Source: Przewalskia tangutica
Lineage: Eukaryota; Streptophyta; Magnoliopsida; Solanales; Solanaceae
NCBI GenBank assembly: GCA_029844215.1
Contig: CM056738.1
Span: forward strand, 41,366,388 to 41,430,387
Direction: 5' to 3'
Length of the DNA stretch: 64,000 bases
Positions within the stretch are counted from its first letter, which is position 1, and each line of letters opens with the position of its first letter. Of the stretch, positions 22,147 to 33,803 are shown in pieces. The notes under the pieces are model-generated. The model was not told the DNA's origin and searched no databases. It saw only the letters and a list, made by a program, of their open reading frames with translations. The translations under genes were made by a program, and so were the position numbers.

Positions 22147-25100
22147 TGTCACGACCCAACCCCGGGGCCGCGACTGGTGCCCTATCGGGCACCGCCGTGA
22201 CACATCGTGAGAATAGCAATGAACATACATAATACAAAAATCGTATAAGGTAAACATCTCTAGCAAACCGACAAGGCCGCTTTTCATAAAATAACTTAAT
22301 TGAATGTGAAACAAGATAACCGTTCTTACATTCAAACCACAAACGTGACTACTGCACTTAGAATAACAATCGTATGACGGGCCCCGCCATACCCCCTGAA
22401 TGTACAAAAGTCTATAACCTCAGGGAATCATACCAAAAAGACAAAGCCTCCGGAGGGATGGAGCTTTCCAGGAAATGAACAGTGATCCTAAGAGCGGACC
22501 GCCAGTTACGTATCTCGACTGCGGATGAACGCACTTCGGGCGAGGCCGATAACAGTACCAAGTATGTGAAATCAAAATATCAGAATGAAATCATAATAGC
22601 ATATATATAAAGCAGAGACATGTATGATAGCCAAACTACAAGACACAACATATACGCAGCCATGTCAAGTCGGGACTCACGCCTCTAAGTCATCACTCAA
22701 ATATAACCATAGGTCTCGTGCCCATAATATCAATCGTGCGTGGAATTCCTTCCTCACCGCAGCCTATGATATAACCACACTAAGGAGTACACATGAATAC
22801 TAGATCCCACTCAGATCATAAGAACCGCACGAGGCAAGTGCGAAGGCATAGCTACGGATCCACCTCAGATCCTCAATCGACCGGCAGCACGAAAGCCGCC
22901 TACCGGATCCACCCGTACCAACAATACTATAATCAAATCACGGCCGACGGCAAGTGCGATAGCTCTACCAGATCCACCTCGTCACATCACGATCGGCAAG
23001 ACGCAGCTAACCACCAGATCCACCCTGCAACACACCACTTCGCCCTAACCCTGACCGGGGCAAGTACGGAAGCCAACTACCAGATCCACCCTGCATCACA
23101 TCTCTGACCGGGGCAAGTACGAGGGCTAACTACTAGATCCACCCTGCATCGCAGACCTACGGAGAGCTAATCCATGGGATAATATCACAACAGGAAACGA
23201 ACCCTCATCATGGCCGCATACCCGTGGAATCCTCCATCACTGACGGTACGCCCAAATAGACTCATAACTACATGCTTTTAATTCGAATTGCAATACCATG
23301 CCTTTACATAAACCAAGACAATTACCATGCCTTCTTTTCACGTAAACCAAGAGAATTCTTATTTAAGCAAGCCAAAGTACTATCAAGGCACACATAGAAT
23401 AATTCTCAATTAAACAAGCCAAAGTACTATGTACGTACATTCTTTTCGAAAGCCTCCTTTTTATGTAAAATCCAAGATACTAACACCCGTAGTATCAAGG
23501 CGTGTCTATTTTTCAAAGTAAGTTACTACACCTTTAGAAAACTCATTTCAAAGCTTGAAACCAAGTAACTTCAATTTTTCACAATCTAGACAACTTGTGC
23601 TCATTAATCAAAATAGACAACTTTCATAACCTTTCATAAAGTTATTATAACCCACTTCCCATAAAACCGTTATACTAACTTTATGTTTTAGAAATTTAAG
23701 ACATCCTTATCCTTTCATAAGGCCGTTATAACTAACTTCCCATAAAGCCGTTATAACTCTTTATAAACCATTTCGTTCTTTTACTAACCAAGAGGCTTAT
23801 ACTTCAAACAAATTCATACAATTTTCAAAATACTTCAAGCCTCTTATCCTTTAGAAAACAAGTTTCTTACCTCAAAAATCTAAGTCTCTTATCTTTTAGA
23901 ATAATTCAATATTCAATACTTTCACACCAAAAGTACCCTATACTTCATTGTGCCAAGAAATCTTTGTCTACCTTATTTAGGATAAACCATTCCTTAAGAA
24001 CAAGCGGGTTAACTTCTTAACCCAACCAACTTAGACATTTCCTTAAAACAAGTCAAGTATAACAAAAGGATTTACTTCATTCAAAACGCGTACGTCTACC
24101 GTACTATATAGTTATAACTACTCATGCTCAAAAGATAAGAAAGTTTCCACATACCTCTTCGGTCAATCCACTTGCTAAGCTCAAACTACCGCAAGTAATA
24201 TGCCAACCTATAATAACCATAATACGTTTATTAACCTCTAATTTCAATGTAGGAATAATCTAAGTCCAAAGTCACTAAATTCTATGGAAAATTGGGCAGC
24301 ATTTCCTTTGTTTCTACTCACTATGCCACCTTTCTCAAGGCCGAATTTATCCTCCAATTGCCACATTTAAGGCTCAATCAATCCAACAATTCAAAGGGGA
24401 TTACACACCTAAACTTGGGTGTGTAAAATTCTGCCCCATAAGTTACAACAATTCACTTAACAAGTCTAAGGTAGTTTTTAGGCTACAACATGCTCACATA
24501 ATCTTCTTAACCAATTCTTTCACATCCAAACCATATTTCTTACATGCAATGACTCTAAGAGCATTATTCACTACCACAAGTTCTCTCTTCTTAACATGCA
24601 ACACTAGAAACTAGTTCTAAAGGAAGAAATGTTACCTTAAAGTTTTAGTCAAACTTATTCCAAATATTTTTGCTAGCTTCCTTGCCAAGAACACCACCAA
24701 CAAGCTAGCCACAAGCTTCCTTCTTGTTCTTAACTTTTCAGATTTTTCCTAAGGCTAGAATTTCTCTTGGGATTTTAGAGAGAAGGAGGAGCTTGAACTT
24801 TTAAGAGAGAAGGAAGAGCTTTTGTCTAAGAGAGAGATGAAGTATGACCAAGTCTTGAAGACTTGGTCAATATAGTGCATGCAAAATCAGATGTGGGGAC
24901 ACTTGTCACCCACCCTAGGTGTTTTAAAATAAAAATATGACTTTTCCAAAGTTTTTCCGCCTGAATCCCACCTCGCGCGCGACCGCTTCCGGCGGCGCTG
25001 AAACTTCAGCGACCCTCGCATTTCGGCGCCGTCCCTCGCGCTTTGTCCAAACACATTTCTGTCCGATCACGACTGAACTTGTAATTCTCATAACTTCCTA

Positions 25101-25327
25101 CTCTGATGTCCTATCGACGAATGGTTGGTTGCGTTGGAATCTAGACTCAACGAACTACGCCCTAGTCCTTTGAAACACTTAGGAACTCTCAATGTACTGG
25201 GTCATAACCCGCCTCAAAGTTGACTAAAACCTGTCCGGAACAATCCGTCAACCTATCCTTTGGAAATTTTAAGTCTTACATGCTAAATGCGCTCTCATAC
25301 GTAGGGTCAGAACTACGGGGTATAACA
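22147..25327 (-). repeat. B 3' LTR (3181 bp)
   Basis: It is collinear with 27131-30603. It has a tandem repeat at 22800-23160 and a GC-rich palindromic patch at 24963-25050 (present once). From about 23170 to 24900 it is nearly identical by eye to the partner, whereas 22147-23160 differs by many small gaps at CAG/CTG and C-run positions. Confidence 0.88.
22800..23160. repeat. Tandem array of ~55-70 bp units in the B 3' LTR
   Basis: About six degenerate units occur with the core 'gaccggggcaagtacggaag', then 'ctaccagatccaccctgcat'. The array recurs in the other LTR at about 27805-28170, with CAG reduced to CG in many units. Confidence 0.75.
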
Positions 25328-25341
25328 TTCTCCCCCCCTTA
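25328..25341 (-). other. B polypurine tract
   Basis: The minus strand reads AAGGGGGGGAGAA directly before the 3' LTR. Confidence 0.8.
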
Positions 25342-25699
25342 GAAACATTCGTCCCCGAATGTTCTTTTGGAGCCCAACTACTATTCCTCGGTACATCCTC
25401 GTACTATATACTAATGGAACTTCATTATGCCACCTATGACCCTAAGATATCGCACACGCATACCCATTCACCGTAAGTCAAACAGAAAACGAACCCAACA
25501 TATGAACCATTACTACTTACTCTCATTCACGGCCTAACAGAATTTCTCGTTCGAATTTACCACTCATTCTATCACATGTACACAGTCTCAATATCCTCTG
25601 TTCATAACACTAAATCATACAACAATCCTACCATGCATACTAATCTCTAAAGGGTCAAAGGTATACCTGTAATTATTGCTTCACATCCCCCTTGTCGTT
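25342..25699. other. B 3' untranslated internal region
   Basis: AT-rich DNA between gag and the polypurine tract. In element A this position carries the end of pol. Nothing coding is seen here. Confidence 0.5.
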
Positions 25700-26923
25700 C
25701 TAATCATGATCCTGCCCTGCACGACGCATAACAAAAGAAGGCGATGAACCAGCCACTGATCCCGAAGGCTGAATCTCTACATCCGTGCTATCTCTGCCTG
25801 ACGGTTCCTCGCATAATGGCCTGCTGCCGCATGCATAGCAATTACCCAAATTAGCACGACACTTCATAATGGGTGTTACCACATCGCTACAGAGGTAGAG
25901 TGGCTTCCTCAGACTAACACCCTTACTCTCCGAAAACTGAACCGCGAGCCCCGCCCCGCTCCCGAATCTCCGAACGCCCCAAGGCGTGGTGGAGTACTCG
26001 TCTTGGCCGAGGAGCATAACTAGCTCTTCGAGGCGGTCCGCCTAAAATCGCCCCGAGATCTCGCTGCACGGCCTCTTGGGCTGAGTCAAGCCGACCCTCC
26101 CTTTCTCTGACCTCTATCCCCTGCGCATATGCCTGCATCCTGGCGATATCCATACATGGCTGAAGATCCACTCCCAAGCACGCAGTAATCATATGACGGT
26201 CTAGCCCCATCACATAGCGATGAACTCTGTCTGCCATGTCGGCTACAATAGTGTGCGCATACCTGGACAAAGAGTCAAACTCAGTGTGCATTTCTCTGAT
26301 GGTCCTCCCATTCTGCCTCAAGGTCAAGAATCTATCCACGCGGGCTCTCCTCAACTCAGGAGGCAAGAAGTGATCCAGGAAGGCCTCTGCGAACTCCTCC
26401 CAAACCGCTGGAAGAGCACCCTCCCCTCTAGACAATTCCCATGACTCAAATCAATTCAACGCAATATCGCGTAACCGGTAAGAAGCTAACACAACGGACT
26501 CCGTCTCCGAGGCCCTAAGCACCTGCGTAGTCCGCCGCACCTGTCGAATAAACTCCTGAGGATCCTCCTCAGACCTCGAACCATAGAACTCGGGTGGATT
26601 ACAACTCAGAAAGTCCCGAATCCTTAAATCGCTTACTAGGGTTAGCCACGCTCGGCGGCCGCCTCGCCACGATGCTAGTCAACAACCTAATCTGCTCTCC
26701 GTAATCCCTATACTCTGCCCTTGGCCGCGGAACTGGGGGCTCGGGTACCGAAACCTCTGGAGCTACTGCCGCTCTAGGCTCTCTATCTGCCGTGGCTGAA
26801 CTCGCCGACCGCCACGCCTCGGTGCATAGTTTGTGCCCGAGTCCTGGTAACTCTCTGCGTACCACTAGCAGCTCCTGCTGATGCCTTGCCCTTCTGGGCT
26901 CTGGTCGCCTTCCGTGGAGGCAT
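25700..26923 (-). pseudogene. B gag
   Basis: The start at 26923-26921 reads 'MPPRKATRAQKGKASAGAS'. The 170-codon frame 26435-25923 is a Ty3 gag capsid-like region: 'EFAEAFLDHFLPPELRRARVDRFLTLRQNGRTIREMHTEFDSLSRYA', then 'VHRYVMGLDRHM'. A shifted frame downstream shows 'CRANLGNCYACGSR', the start of the usual CCHC knuckle, whose remaining ligands are damaged. Gag would package RNA in particles. With no pol in the element, copying must have used another element's enzymes. Frame breaks lie near 26440-26640 and 25920. Confidence 0.8.
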
Positions 26924-27113
26924 AACTGGTACATAAGAATAGGTCAGAGAGGACTCAACCTACTATGACAGCTCTACTGCACGATCTCAAAGAGAGAAGA
27001 ATGGAAACCAACCCTAAATGTCCTGCAGCCTCCTGATTATAGATGTGGTGCACAACACACCGATAATCAAGACTCTACTAGACACGGTCTGTAGACACTT
27101 TCCGAGGACTAAC

Positions 27114-27127
27114 TGCTCTGATACCAC
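27114..27127 (-). other. B primer binding site (Met-tRNA type)
   Basis: The minus strand reads GTGGTATCAGAGCA next to the 5' LTR, matching the initiator tRNA-Met 3' end. Confidence 0.88.
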
Positions 27128-27130
27128 TTT

Positions 27131-30100
27131 TGTCACGACCCGACCCCAGGGTCGCGATCGTGCCCTATCGGGCACTGCCGTGACACATCAGAGAATAGCA
27201 GCGGAACATACATAATACAAAATCTGTATAAGGTAAACATCTCTAGCAAACCGACAAGGCCGTCTTTCATAAAATAACTTAATTGAATGTGAAACAGTAC
27301 AACTGGTTCTTACAGCCCAAACCACAAACGTGACTACAGACCTCTAGGAATAACAACTGTGGCGGGACAGGGCCCCGCCATACCCCCTGAATGTACAAAG
27401 TCTATAACCTCAGGGAATCATACCAAAAAGACAAAGCCTCCGGAGGGATGGAGCTTTCCAGGAAATGAACAGTGATCCTAAGAGTGCGGACCAGCAAGCT
27501 ACGTATCTCGACCTGCGGCATGAACGCAGCCCCCCCGAAGGAGGTCAGTACAACAGGTACCAAGTATGTGAAACTGAAAATACTGTAATGAAATCATAAT
27601 AGCATATATATAAAGCAGGAGACATGTATGATAGCCAAACTACAGTACACAACATATACGCAGCCATGTCAAGTCAGGGACTCACGCCCTCTAAGTCATC
27701 ACTCAAATATAACCATAGGTCTCATGCCCATAATATCAATCGTGCCCGTGGAATTCCTTCCTCACTGCCGGCGATCATGATATAACCACACTAAGAGTAC
27801 ATGAATACTAGATCCCACCAGTATCATAAGAACCGCACGAGGCAAATGCGAAGGCATAGCTACCGATCCACCCTGCGTCCTCAATCGACGGCAAGTACGA
27901 AAGCCGACTACGGATCCACCCGTACCAACAATACTATAATCGAAATCACGAAGTCGACCGGCAAGTCGATAGCCTCTACCGATCCACCTGCGCCACATCA
28001 CGACCGGGCAAATGCGCAGCTAACCACCGATCCACCTGCATCACACCACTTCGCCTCTAACCCCGACCGGCGGCAAGTGCGGAAGCCAACTACCGGATCC
28101 ACCTGCATCACGTCTCCGGCCGGGCAAGTACGAGGCTAACTACTAGATCCACCTGCGTCGATGACCTCATGGAGAGCTAATCCATGGGATATCGTCAGCA
28201 GGAAACGAACACTCATCATGGCCGCATACCCGTGGAATCCTCCATCACTGACGGTACGCCCAAATAGACTCATAACTACATGTTTTTAATTCGAATTGCA
28301 ATACCATGCCTTTACATAAACCAAGACAATTACCATGCCTTTTTTTCACGTAAACCAAGAGAATTCTTATTTAAGCAAGCCAAAGTACTATCAAGGCACA
28401 CATAGAATAATTCTCAATTAAACAAGCCAAAGTACTATGTACGTACATTCTTTCAAAGCCTCCTTTTTATGTAAAATCCAAGATACTAACACCCGTAGTA
28501 TCAAGGCGTGTCTATTTTTCAAAGTAAGTTACTACACCTTTAGAAAACTCATTTCAAAGCTTGAAACCAAGTAACTTCAATTTTTCACAATCTAGACAAC
28601 TTGTGCTCATTAATCAAAATAGACAACTTTCATAACCTTCCATAAAGTTATTATAACCCACTTCCCATAAAACCGTTATACTAACTTTATGCTTTAGAAA
28701 TTTAAGACATCCTTATCCTTTCATAAGGCCGTTATAACTAACTTCCCATAAAGCCGTTATAACTCCTTATAAACCATTTCGTTCTTTTACTAACCAAGAG
28801 GCTTATACTTCAAACAAATTCATACAATTTTCAAAATACTTCAAGCCTCTTATCCTTTAGAAAACAAGTTTCTTACCTCAAAAATCTAAGTCTCTTATCT
28901 TTTAGAATAATTCAATATTCAATACTTTCACACCAAAAGTACCCTATACTTCATTGTGCCAAGAAATCCTTGTCTACCTTATTTAGGATAAACCATTCTT
29001 TAAGAACAAGCGGGTTAACTTCTTAACCCAACCAACTTAGACATTTCCTTAAAACAAGTCAAGTATAACAAAAGGATTTACTTCATTCAAAACGCGTAGG
29101 TCTACCGTACTATATAGTTATAACTACTCATGCTCAAAAGATAAGAAAGTTTCCACATACCTCTTCGGTCAATCCACTTGCTAAGCTCAAACTACCGCAA
29201 GTAATATGCCAACCTATAATAACCATAATACGTTTATTAACCTCTAATTTCAATGTAGGAATAATCTAAGTCCAAAGTCACTAAATTCTATGGAAAATTG
29301 GGCAGCATTTCCTTTGTTTCTACTCACTATGCCACCTTTCTCAAGGCCGAATTTATCCTCCAATTGCCACATTTAAGGCTCAATCAATCCAACAATTCAA
29401 AGGGGATTACACACCTAAACTTGGGTGTGTAAAATTCTGCCCCATAAGTTACAACAATTCACTTAACAAGTCTAAGGTAGTTTTTAGGCTACAACATGCT
29501 CACATAATCTTCTTAACCAATTCTTTCACATCCAAACCATATTTCTTACATGCAATGACTCTAAGAGCATTATTCACTACCACAAGTTCTCTCTTCTTAA
29601 CATGCAACACTAGAAACTAGTTCTAAAGGAAGAAATGTTACCTTAAAGTTTTAGTCAAACTTATTCCAAATATTTTTGCTAGCTTCCTTGCCAAGAACAC
29701 CACCAACAAGCTAGCCACAAGCTTCCTTCTTGTTCTTAACTTTTCAGATTTTTCCTAAGGCTAGAATTTCTCTTGGGATTTTAGAGAGGAGGAGGAGCTT
29801 GAACTTTTAAGAGAGAAGGAATAGCTTTTGTCTAAGAGAGAGATGAAGTATGACCAAGTCTTGAAGACTTGGTCATTATAGTGCATGCAAAATCAGATGG
29901 GGGGGCCACTGGTCACCCACCCAAGGTCTTTTAAAAGAAAAATCTGTCTTTTCCTAAGTTTTTCCGCCCAGAATCCCGCCTCGGCGCGCCGAGTTGATTC
30001 GGCGCGGCGCTGCAACTCTGCGGACCCGGATCTTCCGGCCATGCGCTGCTCTGGGCCATGGCTGAAACTTCAGCGACCCTCGATTTTCGGCGCGCTAAAA

Positions 30101-30603
30101 TCAGATGGGGACACTTGTCACCCACCCAAGGTCTTTTAAAAGAAAATCGACTTTTCCTAAGTTTTTCCGCCCGAAATCCGCCGGCGCGCCACGCTTCCGG
30201 CGCGCTGCAACTCCTGCGGACCTCGATCTTCCGCGCCGCGCTCGCTTCCGGCGCGCGCTGAAACTTCAGCGACCAAGATTTTCGGCGCCATGCCTCGCAT
30301 CCGCGCCGCGCCGCTTTGTCCGAAACACATTTCTGTCCGACTGCGCACTGAACTTGTAATTCTCATAACTTCCTACTCTGATGTCCTATCGACGAACGGT
30401 TGGTTGCGTTGGAATCTAGACTCAACGAACTATGCCCTAGGCCTTTGAAACACTTAGGAACTCTCAATGTACCGGGTCATAACCCGCCTCAAATTTGACT
30501 AAAACCCGTCCGGAACAATCCGTCAACCTATCCTTTGGAAATTTTAAGTCTTACATGCTTTTGTACGCTCTCATACGTAGGGTCTGAACTACGGGGTATA
30601 ACA
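27131..30603 (-). repeat. B 5' LTR (3473 bp) with an internal duplication
   Basis: It matches 22147-25327 except for an extra ~207 bp caused by tandem duplication (29891-30097 and 30098 to about 30290). The tandem array at 27805-28170 corresponds to 22800-23160. Confidence 0.88.
29891..30290. repeat. Tandem duplication (about 2 x 200 bp) in the B 5' LTR
   Basis: Both units run from 'aaatcagatggg' through 'cacccacccaaggtctttta' and 'cctaagtttttccgcc' to a GC-rich end with CGCGCC words and 'ctgaaacttcagcgacc'. The 3' LTR has one unit (24889-25030). Confidence 0.85.
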
Positions 30604-32457
30604 ATAGTATCATTATGCGTGCCTAGTCCTGGACTTCCCGCAGTCCGCATAGGTCACACACAGACCCGCATGAGGTATTCCTCGCATCGGGGGTAGCTAA
30701 CCCCTGCACTCTGGACTCCGCATCCGCATAGTATCATAGACCGCGTAGTCACAGACCGCATAGGGCATCCCGCGGGATAAAACACCAAATGATCAATCTG
30801 GAACTCCCGCTCCGCGTAGTCACATGATCGCATAGCCGTATAGACCCGCATCAAGGGTGGCAAGCCCTCGGTATAACAAGTCAAGGGGGTAGGTGATATA
30901 ACAACATACAACTGACTTACCGTTTAGCAACGTAAGCACAACAAGAATGACCCCCTTTCACAACATCACAAGACACTAACACACGTAGCATCATAATATG
31001 TCTATTTATCAAACAATCTTACTACACCTTACAGAAATCAATACAAGGTTTTTATAAACAAATAAGTAAACAGTTCCTTTTATCTTTCTTAAGTTGTTAT
31101 ACCTAACTTCCCATAAAGCTAGTATAACTCTTAAGCTTTTTGTTTAAAAACCAAATATTTCTCTTATGTTAAAAATGATTCATTATCCTTTTGAAATGCT
31201 TCAAGATTCTTATTATTCAGGCTTAAGTCAAAAGACATTGCCGTAATTATTATTCAGGCTTAAGTCAAAAGACATTGCCGTAATTATTATTCAGTTAACA
31301 CACGTACGTCTACCGTACTATATATATATTTTAAAATATCATGCTCAAGAGTATAGGAAGAATCACATACCTTCTCGGCGAAAACCACCTGCCAAGTCGA
31401 ATATGTCGCGCGCAGAGAATCAACCTATAATAGTCAGACACGTCTATCAACGTCTAGAATACTCTGTAAACAGTTCTAAGCAGAGGGTTCTCTATCCTAC
31501 GGAAAATTTGGCAGCACTTCCCTACCCGTCAAGCTACTCAAGTCTCATCAGAAACAGTCCTATGTAAGTACAGTTCAATTATTCTTCATTTATACCCTTC
31601 TACTGTGATAACAGTTCAATTCTATTCTTTAATATCCTTCAGTGTATTTTATACTCAAGTCTATACTATTCTTATATGTAATATCCAATTACAATAGAAG
31701 GACAGGAGTATTTACCTTGATAAGCCCAAAATTATCCAAGTATAAACGTCGATCCTGAGCGAGGTTTAGCTCCTAATTTGCACGCTCCGATAGCTCCAAG
31801 AAACCCTTAAAAGTTCTACACAACTTCTACTAAAATACTATAAGGGATTTGGGCTAGGGTATTTTGGAATAGTAACTTAAACTTGGAAGACAACTTTTCT
31901 ACCAAGGGAGAGGGGGTAGGTTTCGGCTAAGGGCTCAAGGAAGGGGGAGGGGGGAGAGCCTTGGACGAAAAGCTTATAAGAGAGGGGAGGGATTTTTTTC
32001 AAGACTTGGAGAATTGATTTGTGGATGAAGAAAACCTTCAAGTTAGAGGGGTATTTATAGGCCAACCAATGGCTAAGATGAAGCCAAGTGCTATGCAAGT
32101 GTAGGGTGAGGATTTAGGCAAGTGTCCTTATCCATCTACTACACAAAAATATCCTACCAACTCCTTGACAAAACAAGCCATTCCAATCGTCCAAATGGAC
32201 GCCTCACGTCCACCAACTAGAGGGTGACAAGTGTCGCCCTCTCGTTGGTCCAAAATGTTTCGTCTCTCGGAAAAATCCGCAAAAATAATAAATGACATAG
32301 CCGGAATTTTCCCTTCGCAAGTTTTGTAAAACGTTTCGTCGGAAAACGATTCTTTTAGTGAGTTGTGCACGAGTTTTCGTCCATAGTGCCTAACTTTAAG
32401 ACTAAACTTTTGTACGTACGCCCTCACGTACATACTCTGGAAATACGGGGTATAACA

Positions 32458-33180
32458 AAGAATGACCAAGGGCAACAACCACAATTCCAGGCCTCATCTT
32501 CACAGCAATTCAGCCCATCAGACCCACAAGAGAAGTCAGATGAAATAAGAGAAATAAAAGCATCACTGATGACCTTGGCTAAATCCCAGACATAATCCAA
32601 CAACTCCCAGACTCAATTCATGAAAGAGACCACTCAGTTCATGACAGAGACCAGGTCCTCTATCAGAAATTTGGAAACACAAGTGGGACAGCTGGCGCAC
32701 ACACTGAGCAGTAGAGGGCAAGTAAATCTTCCCAGTAATACATTGATGAACCCAATGGAACAATGTCAGGCAGTCAACTTGAGAAATGGGAAGCAGTTAG
32801 AGCAAGATGCACATCAACTAATGGTCAAAAAGAGAAAGGAGTTGGAGAAGACAGCTGAGGTAGAGAAAGAGGGGGTTACTGATGATCGCCCTATTTTAGA
32901 GAAGGCTCCACCTGCAGTGATGAGGGAGTATACAGATAAAATTCCTTACCCTCAAAGACTGCAGAAAAAGATTTTGGATAAGCAGGTTTCAAAAAATTTG
33001 GAGGTATTTAAAAAACTGCATATCAATCTTCCATTCATTGAGGCCTTGGAGCAAATGTCAGCTTATGTGAAGTTCATGAAAGACATCATGTTTAAGAAGA
33101 GAAAGCTGACAGATTATGAGACAGTAGTGCTGACAGAGAAGTGCAGCGCTATCTTGCAGAAGAAGCTTTCCCAAAGTTGA
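32458..33180 (+). pseudogene. Athila-like gag, C-terminal part
   Basis: Gag resumes after the solo LTR ('NDQGQQPQFQASSSQQFSPS', 'EIREIKASLMTLAKSQ') with a stop near 32593. The long frame 32620-33180 follows: 'FMTETRSSIRNLETQVGQLAHTLSSRGQVNLPSNT', then 'AVNLRNGKQLEQ', a Lys/Glu-rich linker and 'KIPYPQRLQKKILDKQVSKNLEVFKKLHINLPFIEALEQMSAYVKFMKDI'. These are standard Athila gag-to-protease connector blocks. A single-base indel near 33170 moves the reading into the protease frame. Confidence 0.85.
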
Positions 33181-33803
33181 AAGATTCAGGGAGTTTCACC
33201 TTACCTTGCACTATAGAGAAGGTGACATGCAAACAAGTCTTGTGTGATTTGGGGGAAAGTGTCAACTTGATACCCCTCTCTGTGTTCAAAATACTTGGGT
33301 TAGGAGAAGCAAGGCCAACAACAGTCACATTGCAGCTAGCTGACTACTCAATTGTGCACCCCGAAGGACTAATTGAAGATGTGTTAGTGAAAGAAGGTAA
33401 ATTCATTTTTCCTGCTGACTTTATCATCCTTGACATGAAAGCAGATGAAAATATGCTTATCATCCTTGGGAGACCATTTATAGCCACAGGAAGGGCACTT
33501 ATTGATGTTGAAAAAAAAGAACTAAAGCTCAGGGTTCAAGAGGAGGAGATGACCTTCAAAGTTTTCAAGCCACCCACTGAACCTCAAGACAAGGATAGAT
33601 GCTTTGTTGTTGGTGTAGTTGATAAAGGATCTCCCCATGAAAGTTTCAAGGGTACTGATGCCCTTAATGACAAGAATTCTGAACCGTCAAATAATGTCCA
33701 AGTGATGAACCCTTCTGAATCTAGCCCTGTGAAAAAGAAAAGGAGAAGGAGAAAGGGAATAAAAATGAAGTGGATATGCCGTGGGAGTAATTTACCTCCT
33801 TGA
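33141..33803 (+). pseudogene. Athila-like aspartic protease, terminal ORF of the element
   Basis: The 220-codon frame has 'GSFTLPCTIEKVTCKQVLCDLGESVNLIPLSVFKILGLGEARPTTVTLQLADYS'. The catalytic loop is DLGES, where DLGAS is usual. 'GLIEDVLVKEGKFIFPADFIILDM' and 'IILGRPFIATGRALIDVEKKELKLRV' follow. The family would continue into RT, but here the frame ends after a Lys/Arg-rich tail ('PVKKKRRRRKGIKMKW') and stops at 33803. The pol deletion junction therefore probably lies near 33700-33780. The fold may be intact, but the Ala to Glu change beside the active site is unusual. Confidence 0.82.

Larger units (their letters stand above)
22147..30603 (-). mobile_element. B: gag-only Ty3/Gypsy with 3.2-3.5 kb LTRs, inserted in the solo LTR
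   Basis: LTRs 22147-25327 and 27131-30603 are flanked by perfect ATAGT duplications (22142-22146 and 30604-30608). The internal region is only 1803 bp and contains a primer site, gag and polypurine tract, but no protease, RT, RNase H or integrase pattern. LTR ends and primer site resemble family A, so the two families are related. This fits a non-autonomous gag-carrying derivative. Confidence 0.9.
21567..32457 (-). mobile_element. Solo LTR of family A, interrupted by element B
   Basis: Segments 21567-22146 and 30604-32457 together give a single family A LTR of about 2430 bp with TGTCACGAC and TATAACA ends. Perfect AAGAA duplications flank it (21562-21566 and 32458-32462). No second LTR or internal DNA of A is present, so recombination between two LTRs removed them. 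The orientation is minus, judged from element A. It keeps two units of the tandem repeat that has three units in A. Confidence 0.88.

Noticed and set aside
22800..23160. Regular repeats that could suggest a CRISPR-like array
   Set aside because: Units are degenerate, have no unique spacers of constant size, and recur in the other LTR of the same element. It is a plant LTR tandem repeat.
30105..30359. Basic 84-codon frame in the B 5' LTR
   Set aside because: Falls in the duplicated GC-palindrome segment; the overlapping frames on both strands are products of composition.
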